A DNA stretch of 64,000 nucleotides from UBA4733 sp036734945 (lineage in GTDB: Bacteria; Chloroflexota; UBA4733), in assembly GCA_036734945.1 (NCBI GenBank), contig DAIMXP010000003.1, positions 78,731-142,730 of the forward strand. Reading direction: 5' to 3'. Below are positions 1 through 7,611 of the stretch, in pieces; positions within the stretch are counted from its first letter, which is position 1, and every line of letters begins with the position of its first letter. The translations under genes and the position numbers were made by a program. The notes under the pieces are model-generated. The model saw only the letters and a program-made list of their open reading frames with translations, was not told where the DNA came from and did no database searches.

Positions 1-337
1 GTTCCGCCTGTGCCTCCGTCACCCAGTGCAGTTCATAGTCGGCAGTGTTGCGCAATGCCTGGTTGCGCACCAATGTGGCATGCAACGCACTCGAGTATCG
101 CTTCCGGCGACGGACAAGTTGCGTTGCAAACTCTGCCTGGACGCCAGCGTGGCTCCAGACGCCGCCACTGTGGGCTGCGGGCACGCCACTCGCTTCCAGG
201 GCTGCGACGGCCGCTTGAAAGGCGCTGTAGTAGCAGCGATTGGCGCAGTTGTTGTAGCGGCCGTTGACGTGCTCGCTTTCCGCGCCAGCCAGGGATTCTC
301 GTGCTTTGCTCAGATAGATGTCTTCTCGTTCGATCAT
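1..337 (-). CDS. HEPN domain protein, truncated by the left edge
   Basis: The reverse strand from the ATG at 337 stays open to the window edge, giving 112 codons and no stop. The product begins MIEREDIYLSKARES and contains the tract RYNNCANRCYYSAFQAAVAA, which is typical of HEPN domains: an all-helical bundle with a conserved Y/N-rich second helix. HEPN proteins often act with a small MNT nucleotidyltransferase as a toxin-antitoxin pair, or are RNases in defence systems. The usual RNase motif (R-x4-6-H) would lie at or beyond the edge, so activity cannot be judged. The gene is divergent from the isomerase at 473. Any MNT partner would lie off the left edge. The family call is fairly secure; the role is open. 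Confidence 0.7.
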   Translation of the reverse strand, partial: MIEREDIYLSKARESLAGAESEHVNGRYNNCANRCYYSAFQAAVAALEASGVPAAHSGGVWSHAGVQAEFATQLVRRRKRYSSALHATLVRNQALRNTADYELHWVTEAQAE

Positions 338-472
338 AACGCTGAGTATACGCCGAAAGGAGAGTGATGCCTGTGACTCGTCGCATGCCCACTCGCCCGT
401 GCTGTATCATCGTGCGCTGACGAGGCACCCAGCCGTGGCAGCAGTACACCGCCTCGCTTGAAAGGAGTCTCC

Positions 473-1408
473 ATGCTCACACTCGGTTTCGCCAGCGCCA
501 TTCTGCCTGACCTCTCGCTGGCGGAGGTGCTGGCGTTCGCCGCGCAGGCAGACTATGACTGCGTGGAAGTGATGTGCTGGCCGCGTGGCCAGGCGGAGCG
601 CCGCTACGCCGGTGTCACCCACATTGATGTCACCGACTTCGGGCCGGCGCAAGCGGCACAGGTACACGACCTGATCCAGCAGCACGGTGTGGCAATCTCC
701 GCCCTTGGCTATTACCCGAACCCGCTCACGCCGGACCGTGCCGAACGCCAGGTATATGTCAACCACATCCGGGCGGTAATCGACGCAGCGCAGCAACTCG
801 GCTTGCAGAACGTCAATACCTTTGTGGGTCGGGATCAGCATGCCACTGTCGATGCCAACTGGCCGGCCTTTCTGGAGGTTTGGCCGCCGCTGGTCAAGTA
901 CGCCGCCGAGCGCGGTGTCAAGATCGGCATCGAGAACTGCCCGATGCTCTTCACGCAGGACGAGTGGCCGGGAGGACAGAACCTGGCCACCAGCCCGGCC
1001 ATCTGGCGACGCATGTTCGCGGACATTCCCGCCAGCACCTTCGGTCTCAACTACGACCCGTCGCACATGATCTGGCAGATGATGGATGAGGTACAGCCGA
1101 TCTACGACTTTGCTGAGCGGCTGCACCACGTCCACGCCAAGGACGCCCGGCTCAACCGCAACGCCTTGAATGCGGAGGGCAACATGGCCTTCCCCTTGCG
1201 TTTCCATACACCCAAGCTCCCTGGCCTGGGGGAAGTGCGCTGGGGCGCCTTCTTTGCCGCTTTGACTGATGTCGGCTACCATGGCGCGGTGTGCGTGGAA
1301 GTGGAAGATCGGGCATATGAAGGCAGCCTGGCCGACCGCCAGCGCGCGTTGACACAATCTTGCCGCTACCTCCGGCAGTTCGTGGGAGAAAAACGCGCCG
1401 GGGCATGA
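473..1408 (+). CDS. Sugar phosphate isomerase/epimerase, xylose-isomerase-like TIM barrel
   Basis: 311 residues of the AP-endonuclease-2/xylose-isomerase-like TIM barrel family, which isomerises or epimerises keto-sugars and inositol derivatives in the cytoplasm. The chain opens with LTLGFASAILPDLSLAEVLA. It carries barrel-strand motifs such as GIENCPM and GLNYDPSHM, the likely metal site H in HVHAKD, and CVEVEDR near the C-terminus (the last metal Glu in this family). I chose ATG 473 because AAGGAG at 462-467 is well spaced for it; an upstream TTG at 458 is in frame but unsupported. The stop overlaps a vestigial ATG (ATGA at 1405-1408) that begins like the oxidoreductase now located at 3042. 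This suggests the two were once translationally coupled. The exact substrate is unknown. Confidence 0.85.
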   Translation: MLTLGFASAILPDLSLAEVLAFAAQADYDCVEVMCWPRGQAERRYAGVTHIDVTDFGPAQAAQVHDLIQQHGVAISALGYYPNPLTPDRAERQVYVNHIRAVIDAAQQLGLQNVNTFVGRDQHATVDANWPAFLEVWPPLVKYAAERGVKIGIENCPMLFTQDEWPGGQNLATSPAIWRRMFADIPASTFGLNYDPSHMIWQMMDEVQPIYDFAERLHHVHAKDARLNRNALNAEGNMAFPLRFHTPKLPGLGEVRWGAFFAALTDVGYHGAVCVEVEDRAYEGSLADRQRALTQSCRYLRQFVGEKRAGA

Positions 1409-1432
1409 CCGATCTCGTGCGTCCGAGCGCCG
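1334..1432 (+). repeat. Diverged direct repeat, copy A (isomerase end plus vestigial oxidoreductase start)
   Basis: This segment aligns without gaps, at a constant offset of 1,637 bp, to 2971-3069. It covers the last codons of the isomerase, the ATGA stop/start overlap at 1405-1408, and about 25 bp resembling the first codons of the oxidoreductase (MTDLVRP here against MTDIVRL in copy B). The vestigial reading frame stops after 19 codons. The copies differ by scattered substitutions, so the duplication is not recent. Confidence 0.75.
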
Positions 1433-1518
1433 CGTACAACGCTCCGCAGTTACGCCCTCAGTGAATCCCGGAGGCGTGAGGTCAATGCCGGGTCCATAGC
1501 CATGTGCGACCCGACGCG

Positions 1519-2163
1519 CTATACCGTCCGAATCGCAACCTCCTCCGCTGCTTCCCGAACCTGGATGCTTCGTAAGACGGCGCCGAAGAGGCGCCACCCC
1601 AATACCGTCATCGAAGCTCGCCGCTCGGTGAGGGCGAGCATCTGGTTGCTGCATTGCGCGAACGGGTCGACAAGCACGACGTTGAAGAGCACGTCCGCGT
1701 CGTCGTCGGGCAGCGGCGGCAAATAGAAGTAGCGGCTGGTCTTGAAGGCGATGAGGTTGGCCAGGTCGTTGCGCAGTTGATCGCGGCCAACCGTGGCAGT
1801 CAGGCGGCGCGGCTCAACGCGGAGGAGAAGCGCCGTTTTCCGTCTCCCGGGAACCACATCGCACGTAGATGTCGCGACGACGTAGCTGGGCCCGCCGATC
1901 TGGCGGCTGCCCAGAATATAGGCAGCATCGGTACGAATGACGTCGCCTTGCAGTACATGGAAGGGCTCAGGCGGAGTGGCCATACGGGCACAAACCGCCT
2001 CGTACCGGATCGGCGCACAGAGCAAATGATCGTTGAGAAACTCCTGGCGTTGCCGCTTCTCAACTTGACCAAGCGCCTCCCGAATGATGTCCAGCGCTGC
2101 TGTCCCATGCGATAACGGAGCGAGCCGTCGGGCCAGGTCCGCGACGTCAATACCCCCTGGCAT
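1519..2163 (-). CDS. Hypothetical protein, second gene of an unknown two-gene cassette
   Basis: 214 residues starting at ATG 2163, only three bases after the stop of the gene at 2167, so the two are almost certainly co-transcribed. I do not recognise the family. The central stretch GPSYVVATSTCDVVPG, followed by RYFYLPPLPDD, suggests a beta-rich fold with a conserved Thr-Cys-Asp turn. No signal peptide or membrane segment is visible. The cassette lies on the opposite strand to the surrounding carbohydrate genes and sits between the two copies of a direct repeat, which suggests it was inserted. Coding is likely because of the tight gene junction and sustained codon bias. Confidence 0.55.
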   Translation of the reverse strand: MPGGIDVADLARRLAPLSHGTAALDIIREALGQVEKRQRQEFLNDHLLCAPIRYEAVCARMATPPEPFHVLQGDVIRTDAAYILGSRQIGGPSYVVATSTCDVVPGRRKTALLLRVEPRRLTATVGRDQLRNDLANLIAFKTSRYFYLPPLPDDDADVLFNVVLVDPFAQCSNQMLALTERRASMTVLGWRLFGAVLRSIQVREAAEEVAIRTV

Positions 2164-2166
2164 GGG

Positions 2167-2667
2167 TTATTTGTTCAGGCTGAAGGCGGGACGTTTCACC
2201 TTCCGGGCATCGAGCTCAAATTCGGCGGGTCCTTCGCCCACCTCGGGCTCATCGGCACGTTCATGTTCATCGAAAACTAAGACCGGTTCCGGCGCTACAG
2301 ACGCATCTTGAATGATCGGGAGTGCGCAGACGAGATCGTGCATATGCTCAATGGCCGGTGTCGATCCATGCGTATCCACCAGGAGTCGCACAGCCTGGCG
2401 GATCAGGCGTAGGCCCCAACCGAGCCGCCGTGCATCCAGCGCAAGGCCGTACAGGCGAGAAAAGGTTGTGCCTCGCACAATGACGTACTGCTGTCCCTTT
2501 ACCGTGAGCCGGCCGACTTGATCTTCGCCAAGCTGCTGTTGGAGTTGCTGTACACCCTGCAGCCGAAACTGCTCAAAGGAATCCCAGCACGGGCCAGGCT
2601 GCAAGCGAAGTTCATCGCGTTCAGTGGGCTGATCTACCGTGTCGACCGCAACCATCATCCACTCCAT
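2167..2667 (-). CDS. Hypothetical protein, first gene of an unknown two-gene cassette
   Basis: 166 residues from ATG 2667, preceded by AGGAATCAGG. The frame remains open further upstream into the hairpin element at 2767-2898, but that extension looks non-coding. The N-terminal region holds a Gln-rich helix (QGVQQLQQQLGE). The C-terminal region is acidic (FDEHERADEPEVGEGP) and the protein ends in a Lys-containing tail. The central part, VIVRGTTFSRLYGLALDARR followed by RQAVRLLVDTHGS, looks globular and helical. No recognised domain. It reads directly into the gene at 2163. An antitoxin- or chaperone-like partner is possible but unsupported. Confidence 0.5.
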   Translation of the reverse strand: MEWMMVAVDTVDQPTERDELRLQPGPCWDSFEQFRLQGVQQLQQQLGEDQVGRLTVKGQQYVIVRGTTFSRLYGLALDARRLGWGLRLIRQAVRLLVDTHGSTPAIEHMHDLVCALPIIQDASVAPEPVLVFDEHERADEPEVGEGPAEFELDARKVKRPAFSLNK

Positions 2668-2766
2668 CCTGATTCCTGCATTTCCGTTGGGATTATAGCC
2701 CCTATCGTTGGTTTGGTAAACAGTCCCCAGCATGGGGAGTACGCCGCAACGTTTTGCAGGCAAGTC

Positions 2767-2898
2767 TACAGGGCCGCGACTGCGGTCTGCGGCCAAGTCA
2801 CGAGGGCGACTGCGGTCGCTCGCGCGATGACGCCTGACGCAAAACGCGACCGCAGTCGCCCCCCGTCCTTGGCCGCAGACCGCAGTCGCGGCCCTGTA
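2767..2898. repeat. Nested long inverted repeat (hairpin element)
   Basis: Perfect 31-bp arms at 2767-2797 and 2868-2898 enclose a second perfect 16-bp inverted repeat at 2804-2819 and 2846-2861, so the transcript could fold into two stacked stems. Both stems share the core GCGACTGCGGTC, which recurs at 58724-58756 and, partly, at 17783-17798. This points to a dispersed family of mobile or REP-like hairpins. No transposase is associated. The rest of 2668-3041 holds only this element and direct-repeat copy B. Confidence 0.85.
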
Positions 2899-2970
2899 CT
2901 TCGGTTTACAAATACCACCCCCTCGCTACGCAAAACTTTGCGGCGCACTCTAAACTTGGGTTCTCACGTC

Positions 2971-3069
2971 GTCCGCCAGCGCGCCCTGATACAATCTTGC
3001 CGCTACCTCCGGCAATTCGTAGGAGAGAAGGAGAACAACACATGACCGACATCGTTCGCCTCGGCGTCG
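2971..3069 (+). repeat. Diverged direct repeat, copy B (isomerase 3' remnant plus oxidoreductase start)
   Basis: Translating the frame that stops at 3045 gives RQRALIQSCRYLRQFVGEKE, nearly the same as the true isomerase C-terminus RQRALTQSCRYLRQFVGEKR. Upstream of about 2971 the similarity ends abruptly, so this is a 3' gene remnant. It still overlaps the downstream oxidoreductase start as ATGA (3042-3045), and it supplies that gene's ribosome binding site (GGAGAGAAGGAG). Confidence 0.75.
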
Positions 3070-4172
3070 TGGGCGCCGGCAGCATCGCCGTGCGCGGCAT
3101 CCTGCCGCACCTCAGCCAGCCGGATGTCCAGGACCGCGTGCGTCTGGCCGCCGTCTGCGACCCCGTGCCGGGACGCGCCGACGCCGCCGCCGCCCGCTTC
3201 GGCATCGAACGCGCCTTCACCGACTATGCGGACCTGCTGGCCGAGGGCAACGTCGACGCCGTCAGCATCGCTTCGCCGATCGGCCTGCACTACGAGCAGG
3301 GCCGCCAGGCACTGGCTGCCGGCAAACACCTGCACTTTAATAAGACGATGACCACCACGGTTGCCGAGGCCACCGACCTGATCGACACGGCGCGCAGCAA
3401 GGGGCTGAAGATCGTGGCCTCACCGGGCCAGGTGCTGCGCCCCCAGATCCAGCAGATCAGGCGGTTGATCGCTGAAGGCGCCATCGGCACGCTCTGCTGG
3501 GCGGCCTGCGGCGCCGCCTTCGGCACCTACCACGAAAAGGAGGGTGTACGCCAGGGCGATGACCCGCTCTCCAACATCGACCCCTCCTGGTACTTCCGCA
3601 AGCCCGGCGGCGGCCCGCTCTACGACATGACGGTGTACTCGCTGCACGAACTGACAACCGTGCTGGGACCGGCGAAGCGGGTCACTGCGATGTCCGGCGT
3701 GCGCATCACCGAGCGCGAGTTCCGGGGCAAGATGGTGCCCTGCGACGCCGACGACAACACGCTGATGCTGCTGGACTTTGGTTCCAGCGTGTTCTCCCTG
3801 GTCTACGGCGTCGCCGCCGGCCGCCTCACGGAAGGCTTCTCCGGCAGCTATTTCGGCACCGGCGGCTCCATCGTCGGCGGCAAACTCAACGGGCAGTCGT
3901 TCGACTATCCCGGTCGAGAAACTGTCGATCGGGCCCCGCGCGGCCAGCAGCAGACCTGGCTCTTGCCGCATGTTGTCGGACCCCACCGCGGCATGCAGGA
4001 GGCCCACGTCTACGAGGACATCATGCAGTTGGTCGATTGGATCCGCGAGGACAAGCCCTCACCGGTGACCGCCGAGCAAGCGCGCCACGTCATCGACGTG
4101 TTCGAATCGGCCTACCGCTCCGCCGAGACAGGACAGACGCAGACACTGACGACAACGTTCCAGCCGGACTGA
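3042..4172 (+). CDS. Gfo/Idh/MocA family NAD(P)-dependent oxidoreductase
   Basis: 376 residues. The N-terminal Rossmann fold starts LGVVGAGSIAVRG. The usual family signature EKP is represented by HFNKTMTTTV near residue 100. The C-terminal alpha/beta substrate domain contains the YDMTVYSLHELTT region, which corresponds to the family's D-x3-H catalytic area. Members oxidise sugars, inositols or amino-sugars with NAD(P). I chose ATG 3042 because it follows GGAGAGAAGGAG and overlaps the TGA of the isomerase remnant; an in-frame ATA-region extension is only repeat sequence. The neighbourhood (isomerase, GH67-like enzyme, sugar-acid dehydratase) supports a role in catabolising an unusual sugar or uronic acid. 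Substrate not determinable. Confidence 0.87.
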   Translation: MTDIVRLGVVGAGSIAVRGILPHLSQPDVQDRVRLAAVCDPVPGRADAAAARFGIERAFTDYADLLAEGNVDAVSIASPIGLHYEQGRQALAAGKHLHFNKTMTTTVAEATDLIDTARSKGLKIVASPGQVLRPQIQQIRRLIAEGAIGTLCWAACGAAFGTYHEKEGVRQGDDPLSNIDPSWYFRKPGGGPLYDMTVYSLHELTTVLGPAKRVTAMSGVRITEREFRGKMVPCDADDNTLMLLDFGSSVFSLVYGVAAGRLTEGFSGSYFGTGGSIVGGKLNGQSFDYPGRETVDRAPRGQQQTWLLPHVVGPHRGMQEAHVYEDIMQLVDWIREDKPSPVTAEQARHVIDVFESAYRSAETGQTQTLTTTFQPD

Positions 4173-4303
4173 GGGGACAAGCTCGCCCTTGCCCTACAAA
4201 TAGGCGGCGACGAGGTGAGAGGCCGTTCCGGTCTGAGCACCGCCCGCACGGCGCAAACACATGGTTGCAACCGCCGCGAAGGGCGTGATAGGAGATGAAC
4301 GTG

Positions 4304-6973
4304 ATGGCGACCACAACTGTGTTCATCGTGTTGGATGCCGACGATCCGGCTGCCGCGACGGAGTCGGTTGCCTGTGCGGCCGACCAACTCGCTCAAGCGC
4401 TGACGGCCCTCGGCATCGCTGTCCAACGGCCGGGAAGCCTCAGCGGGAGCGGCGGCGGTCAACGCATCCTGATTACCGGTGGCCAGTCTGCTCCTGGGAG
4501 GCAGGGGCTCTCGGCGGCCGGCCTGCAACTGGCCGATGCGCCGGAAGCGCTCGCCATCGCCCCGACGACCATCGACGGCCAGCCCACGCTGCTCGCCACC
4601 GGCAGCGACGCCAGGGGCCTCACCTACGCCGTGCTGGAACTGGCCGACCGCGCCGCCTATGCCGAAAGCGGCGAAGCTGCCCTCCATGCAGTCTTCGAGA
4701 CACTGGCGGTCACCGAGCGCCCGGCGAACGAGATTCGCAGCATGATGCGCCTCTTCACCAGCGACATTGAGGACCTGGGCTGGTACCACGACCGCCGCTT
4801 CTGGGCGGAATACCTCGCCATGCTGGCCACCCAGCGCTTCAACCGCTTCCACCTGGCGCTGGGTATCGGCTTCGACTTTGCCCGTAATATGCTCGACTCC
4901 TACTTCTACTTCCCCTATCCTTTCCTCCTCTCCGTACCCGGCTACGACGTGTACGCCGTGGGCATTACGGACGAGGAGCGTGATCGCAACCTGGAGACGC
5001 TGCGCTTCATCGCCGCGGAAACGAAACGGCACGGGCTGCAGTTCCAGCTTGGCCTCTGGGCGCATGTCTATGTCTTTCAGGATAGTCCAGATGTCAACCA
5101 CCCCATGAGCGGACTCACGGCCGAGAACCACGCCGAGTACTGCCGGGACGCCCTGGCCAAACTGCTGCAAACGTGCCCCGATATTGACGGCCTGACCTTC
5201 CGCGTCCACGGCGAGAGCGGCATCCCGGAAGGGAGTTACGGTTTCTGGCGCACCCTCTTCTCTGCTGTGGCCAACTGCGGGCGGCGCATGGAGATCGACA
5301 TGCACGCTAAAGGCATCGACCAGGGCATGATCGACGTGGCGTTGGAGACGCAGCAACCAGTCGTCATTTCCCCCAAGTTCTGGGCGGAACACATGGGCCT
5401 GCCCTACCACCAGGCGGATATTCGCGCCGTGGAGCAGCCCGGACCGGCCACCGGCCAGCACGCGACGCTGATGGCCTTCAGCGCCGGCTCCCGCCGCTTC
5501 ACCCGCTACGGCTACGCCGACCTGCTGACGGAGGATCGCCCCTACGGCATCCTCTGGCGCGTCTGGCCGGGCACGAACCGCCTGCTGCTCTGGGGCGACC
5601 CGCTGACGGGCGCCGCCTACAGTCGCGCCTTCAGCTTCAGCGGCAGCCAGGGTGTCGACCTCTTTGAGCCGCTCTCCTTCTCCGGCCGGCGCGGCTCCGG
5701 CCTGGCGGACGGCCGCGACCCCTACCTGGACGCCACGCTGCGACCCGATGGCGACAGCGCCTCCTGGGAGAAGTACCGCTACACCTACCGCCTGTGGGGC
5801 CGCCTGCTCTACAACCCTGACGCGGACCCCGAGACTTGGCGCCGGCAACTCCGCCGCGAATTTGGGCCCGCCGCAACCTCCCTGGAAGCGGCGCTGGCGA
5901 GCGCCAGCCGCATCCTGCCACTGGTGACGACCGCCCATCACCCGTCTGCCGCTAACAACGTGTACTGGCCCGACCTCTACACCAACATGCCGATCGTCGA
6001 CGAGGCACGGCCCCACCCCTACCGCGATACGGCTGTGCCAAGGCGCTTCGGCACCGTGAGCGCACTCGATCCAGAGCTCTTTTCCAGCGTAGAGGAGTAT
6101 GTGGACGAACTCCTCAGCGAACGGCCCAGCGGTCGTTACTCACCGGCGGAAGTTGCCCGCTGGCTGAATGATCTGGCCGGCTCAGCCACGACACACCTGC
6201 TGGCGGCCGAAAGCATAAGCAGCAACCCCCCGGCGCCGGTGTTCCGCCGCTGGGTGATCGACATCCACGTCGAGGTTGGCCTCGGCCGCTTCTTCGCTGC
6301 CAAGCTGTGGGCAGCCATCGGCTACACCTTGTTCCGGCGCACCGGCGACAGCGCGGCGCTCCGGGAAGCGCTCGCACAGTACAACCGCGCTCGCGCCGCC
6401 TGGGCGGACGTGGTCGCGCTGACGCAGGACGCCTACAAGCCGGACCTCACCTTTGGACCAGAGCAGCAGTTGCGTGGCCACTGGGCGGACCGCCTGGCGG
6501 CAATCGACGGTGACATTGAGGACATGAAGGCTGCGCTGGACCGGGCAAACACCGTGGTCCCCCAGCAGAGCGGCGATCTGCACCAGCCAGCGATCACGTT
6601 CAGCGCCGCGCTGCTGGCACAGCGTCCCTCGGTGGCGGCTGAGCATCAGCCGCCGGAGAACTTCCTTCCCGGAGGCCCGCTCAGCATTGTGGTCACAGTC
6701 GCGGCCAGTGACGAGCGTCCGGCAGCAGCCTGGCTGCACTACCGGCACGCCAACCAGGCCGAGCGCTTCGTCACCATAGCTATGGAAGAACAGGAGAACG
6801 GCAACGCAACCCGCTTTGTCAGCGAGATTCCCGGCGACTACACGCAGTCGCCTTATCCCTTGCTCTATTACGTCGAGTTCCAGATGGCCGACGGCGCCAC
6901 CACGCTGTCACCAGGCTTCGACACTGACCTGGCAAACCAACCCTATCTGCTCGTCCGCCCACGGCGGCAGTGA
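4304..6973 (+). CDS. Large glycoside hydrolase-like protein with GH67-type (alpha-glucuronidase-like) architecture
   Basis: 889 residues. The N-terminal alpha/beta domain (to about residue 120) ends in ATGSDARGLTYAVLELADR, as in the accessory domain before the barrel of GH67, GH115 and GH20 enzymes. A TIM-barrel follows, with RFNRFHLALGIGFDF, LTFRVHGESGIPEG and MEIDMHAKGI, and acidic residues at strand ends suggest catalytic carboxylates. The C-terminal third is helical and is followed by a beta-rich segment. No signal peptide is seen, so it is probably cytoplasmic. ATG 4304 is better spaced from AGGAG (4290-4294) than ATG 4295, which abuts it. Located between an oxidoreductase and a sugar-acid dehydratase, it could release uronic acids from oligosaccharides. 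Family assignment is by architecture, not certain. Confidence 0.65.
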   Translation: MATTTVFIVLDADDPAAATESVACAADQLAQALTALGIAVQRPGSLSGSGGGQRILITGGQSAPGRQGLSAAGLQLADAPEALAIAPTTIDGQPTLLATGSDARGLTYAVLELADRAAYAESGEAALHAVFETLAVTERPANEIRSMMRLFTSDIEDLGWYHDRRFWAEYLAMLATQRFNRFHLALGIGFDFARNMLDSYFYFPYPFLLSVPGYDVYAVGITDEERDRNLETLRFIAAETKRHGLQFQLGLWAHVYVFQDSPDVNHPMSGLTAENHAEYCRDALAKLLQTCPDIDGLTFRVHGESGIPEGSYGFWRTLFSAVANCGRRMEIDMHAKGIDQGMIDVALETQQPVVISPKFWAEHMGLPYHQADIRAVEQPGPATGQHATLMAFSAGSRRFTRYGYADLLTEDRPYGILWRVWPGTNRLLLWGDPLTGAAYSRAFSFSGSQGVDLFEPLSFSGRRGSGLADGRDPYLDATLRPDGDSASWEKYRYTYRLWGRLLYNPDADPETWRRQLRREFGPAATSLEAALASASRILPLVTTAHHPSAANNVYWPDLYTNMPIVDEARPHPYRDTAVPRRFGTVSALDPELFSSVEEYVDELLSERPSGRYSPAEVARWLNDLAGSATTHLLAAESISSNPPAPVFRRWVIDIHVEVGLGRFFAAKLWAAIGYTLFRRTGDSAALREALAQYNRARAAWADVVALTQDAYKPDLTFGPEQQLRGHWADRLAAIDGDIEDMKAALDRANTVVPQQSGDLHQPAITFSAALLAQRPSVAAEHQPPENFLPGGPLSIVVTVAASDERPAAAWLHYRHANQAERFVTIAMEEQENGNATRFVSEIPGDYTQSPYPLLYYVEFQMADGATTLSPGFDTDLANQPYLLVRPRRQ

Positions 6974-7005
6974 CGTACACTGACGCAGCAGAGAAGGGAG
7001 TCGCC

Positions 7006-7611
7006 ATGGTCGCCCAAGCCCAGGAGGGCCCGATCTGGACCGTCGAGCAGTACCTCGACATGGAAGAGCACAGCACCGTCAAGCACGAATACCATGACGG
7101 CCAGGTCTACGCGATGGCGGGCGGCACGCAAGCGCACAGCATCATTGCCGGCAACATCTGCTCCCTATTGCGCGTAGCCGTCCGGGGCAGTGGCTGCCGC
7201 GTACTCAACTCAGATATAAAGATCCGCCAGTCAGTGGAAGATTATGTCTATGCTGATGCCACCGTGACCTGTGACCCCAGCGACATTCGACCCGAGCAGG
7301 TCTGGATCGATCATCCGCTGCTCGTGATCGAAGTGCTGTCTTTCTCAACGGCGCGGCACGACCGGGGCGACAAGTTTGACGGGTACAAGCAGATCGCCAG
7401 CCTCCGCGAGTACGTCCTCATCGAATCCCGACAGCGTGAAGTCGAGGTATGGCGACGGGAAGAGTCCCAGGCGTGGCGCCGCACCGCCCACGCTCCTGGC
7501 GAGGACATCGTCCTGGCGAGCGTCCCCTTGACAGTGTCAATGGACCTGCTCTACGAGGATAGCGGCGTCTTGACTGGATCTGGTAGCAACCTGGAGACGG
7601 TAAGAGCATGA
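7006..7611 (+). CDS. Uma2 family (DUF820) putative endonuclease
   Basis: 201 residues of the Uma2 family, a restriction-endonuclease-like (PD-(D/E)XK) fold common in Cyanobacteria and Chloroflexota, with unproven function. Typical pieces are visible: EYLDMEEHS, KHEYHDGQVYAMAG, SDIKIRQ, DATVTCDP, the core LLVIEVLS with the catalytic-type Glu, and KFDGYKQIASLREYVLI. Start 7006 follows AAGGGAG (7993-type spacing of about seven bases); an earlier in-frame ATG-less extension overlaps the preceding gene end. Its stop overlaps the next start (ATGA, 7608-7611), so it is coupled to the dehydratase gene, although no metabolic link is apparent. Confidence 0.85.
   Translation: MVAQAQEGPIWTVEQYLDMEEHSTVKHEYHDGQVYAMAGGTQAHSIIAGNICSLLRVAVRGSGCRVLNSDIKIRQSVEDYVYADATVTCDPSDIRPEQVWIDHPLLVIEVLSFSTARHDRGDKFDGYKQIASLREYVLIESRQREVEVWRREESQAWRRTAHAPGEDIVLASVPLTVSMDLLYEDSGVLTGSGSNLETVRA

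Noticed and set aside
407..1654. Long reverse-strand open frame of 415 codons
   Set aside because: Antisense to the clear TIM-barrel isomerase and composed of Arg/Gly/His-rich shadow translation; a GC-rich codon-bias artefact.
4112..6016. Reverse-strand open frame of 634 codons
   Set aside because: Antisense to the GH67-like gene; no family resemblance or ribosome binding site.
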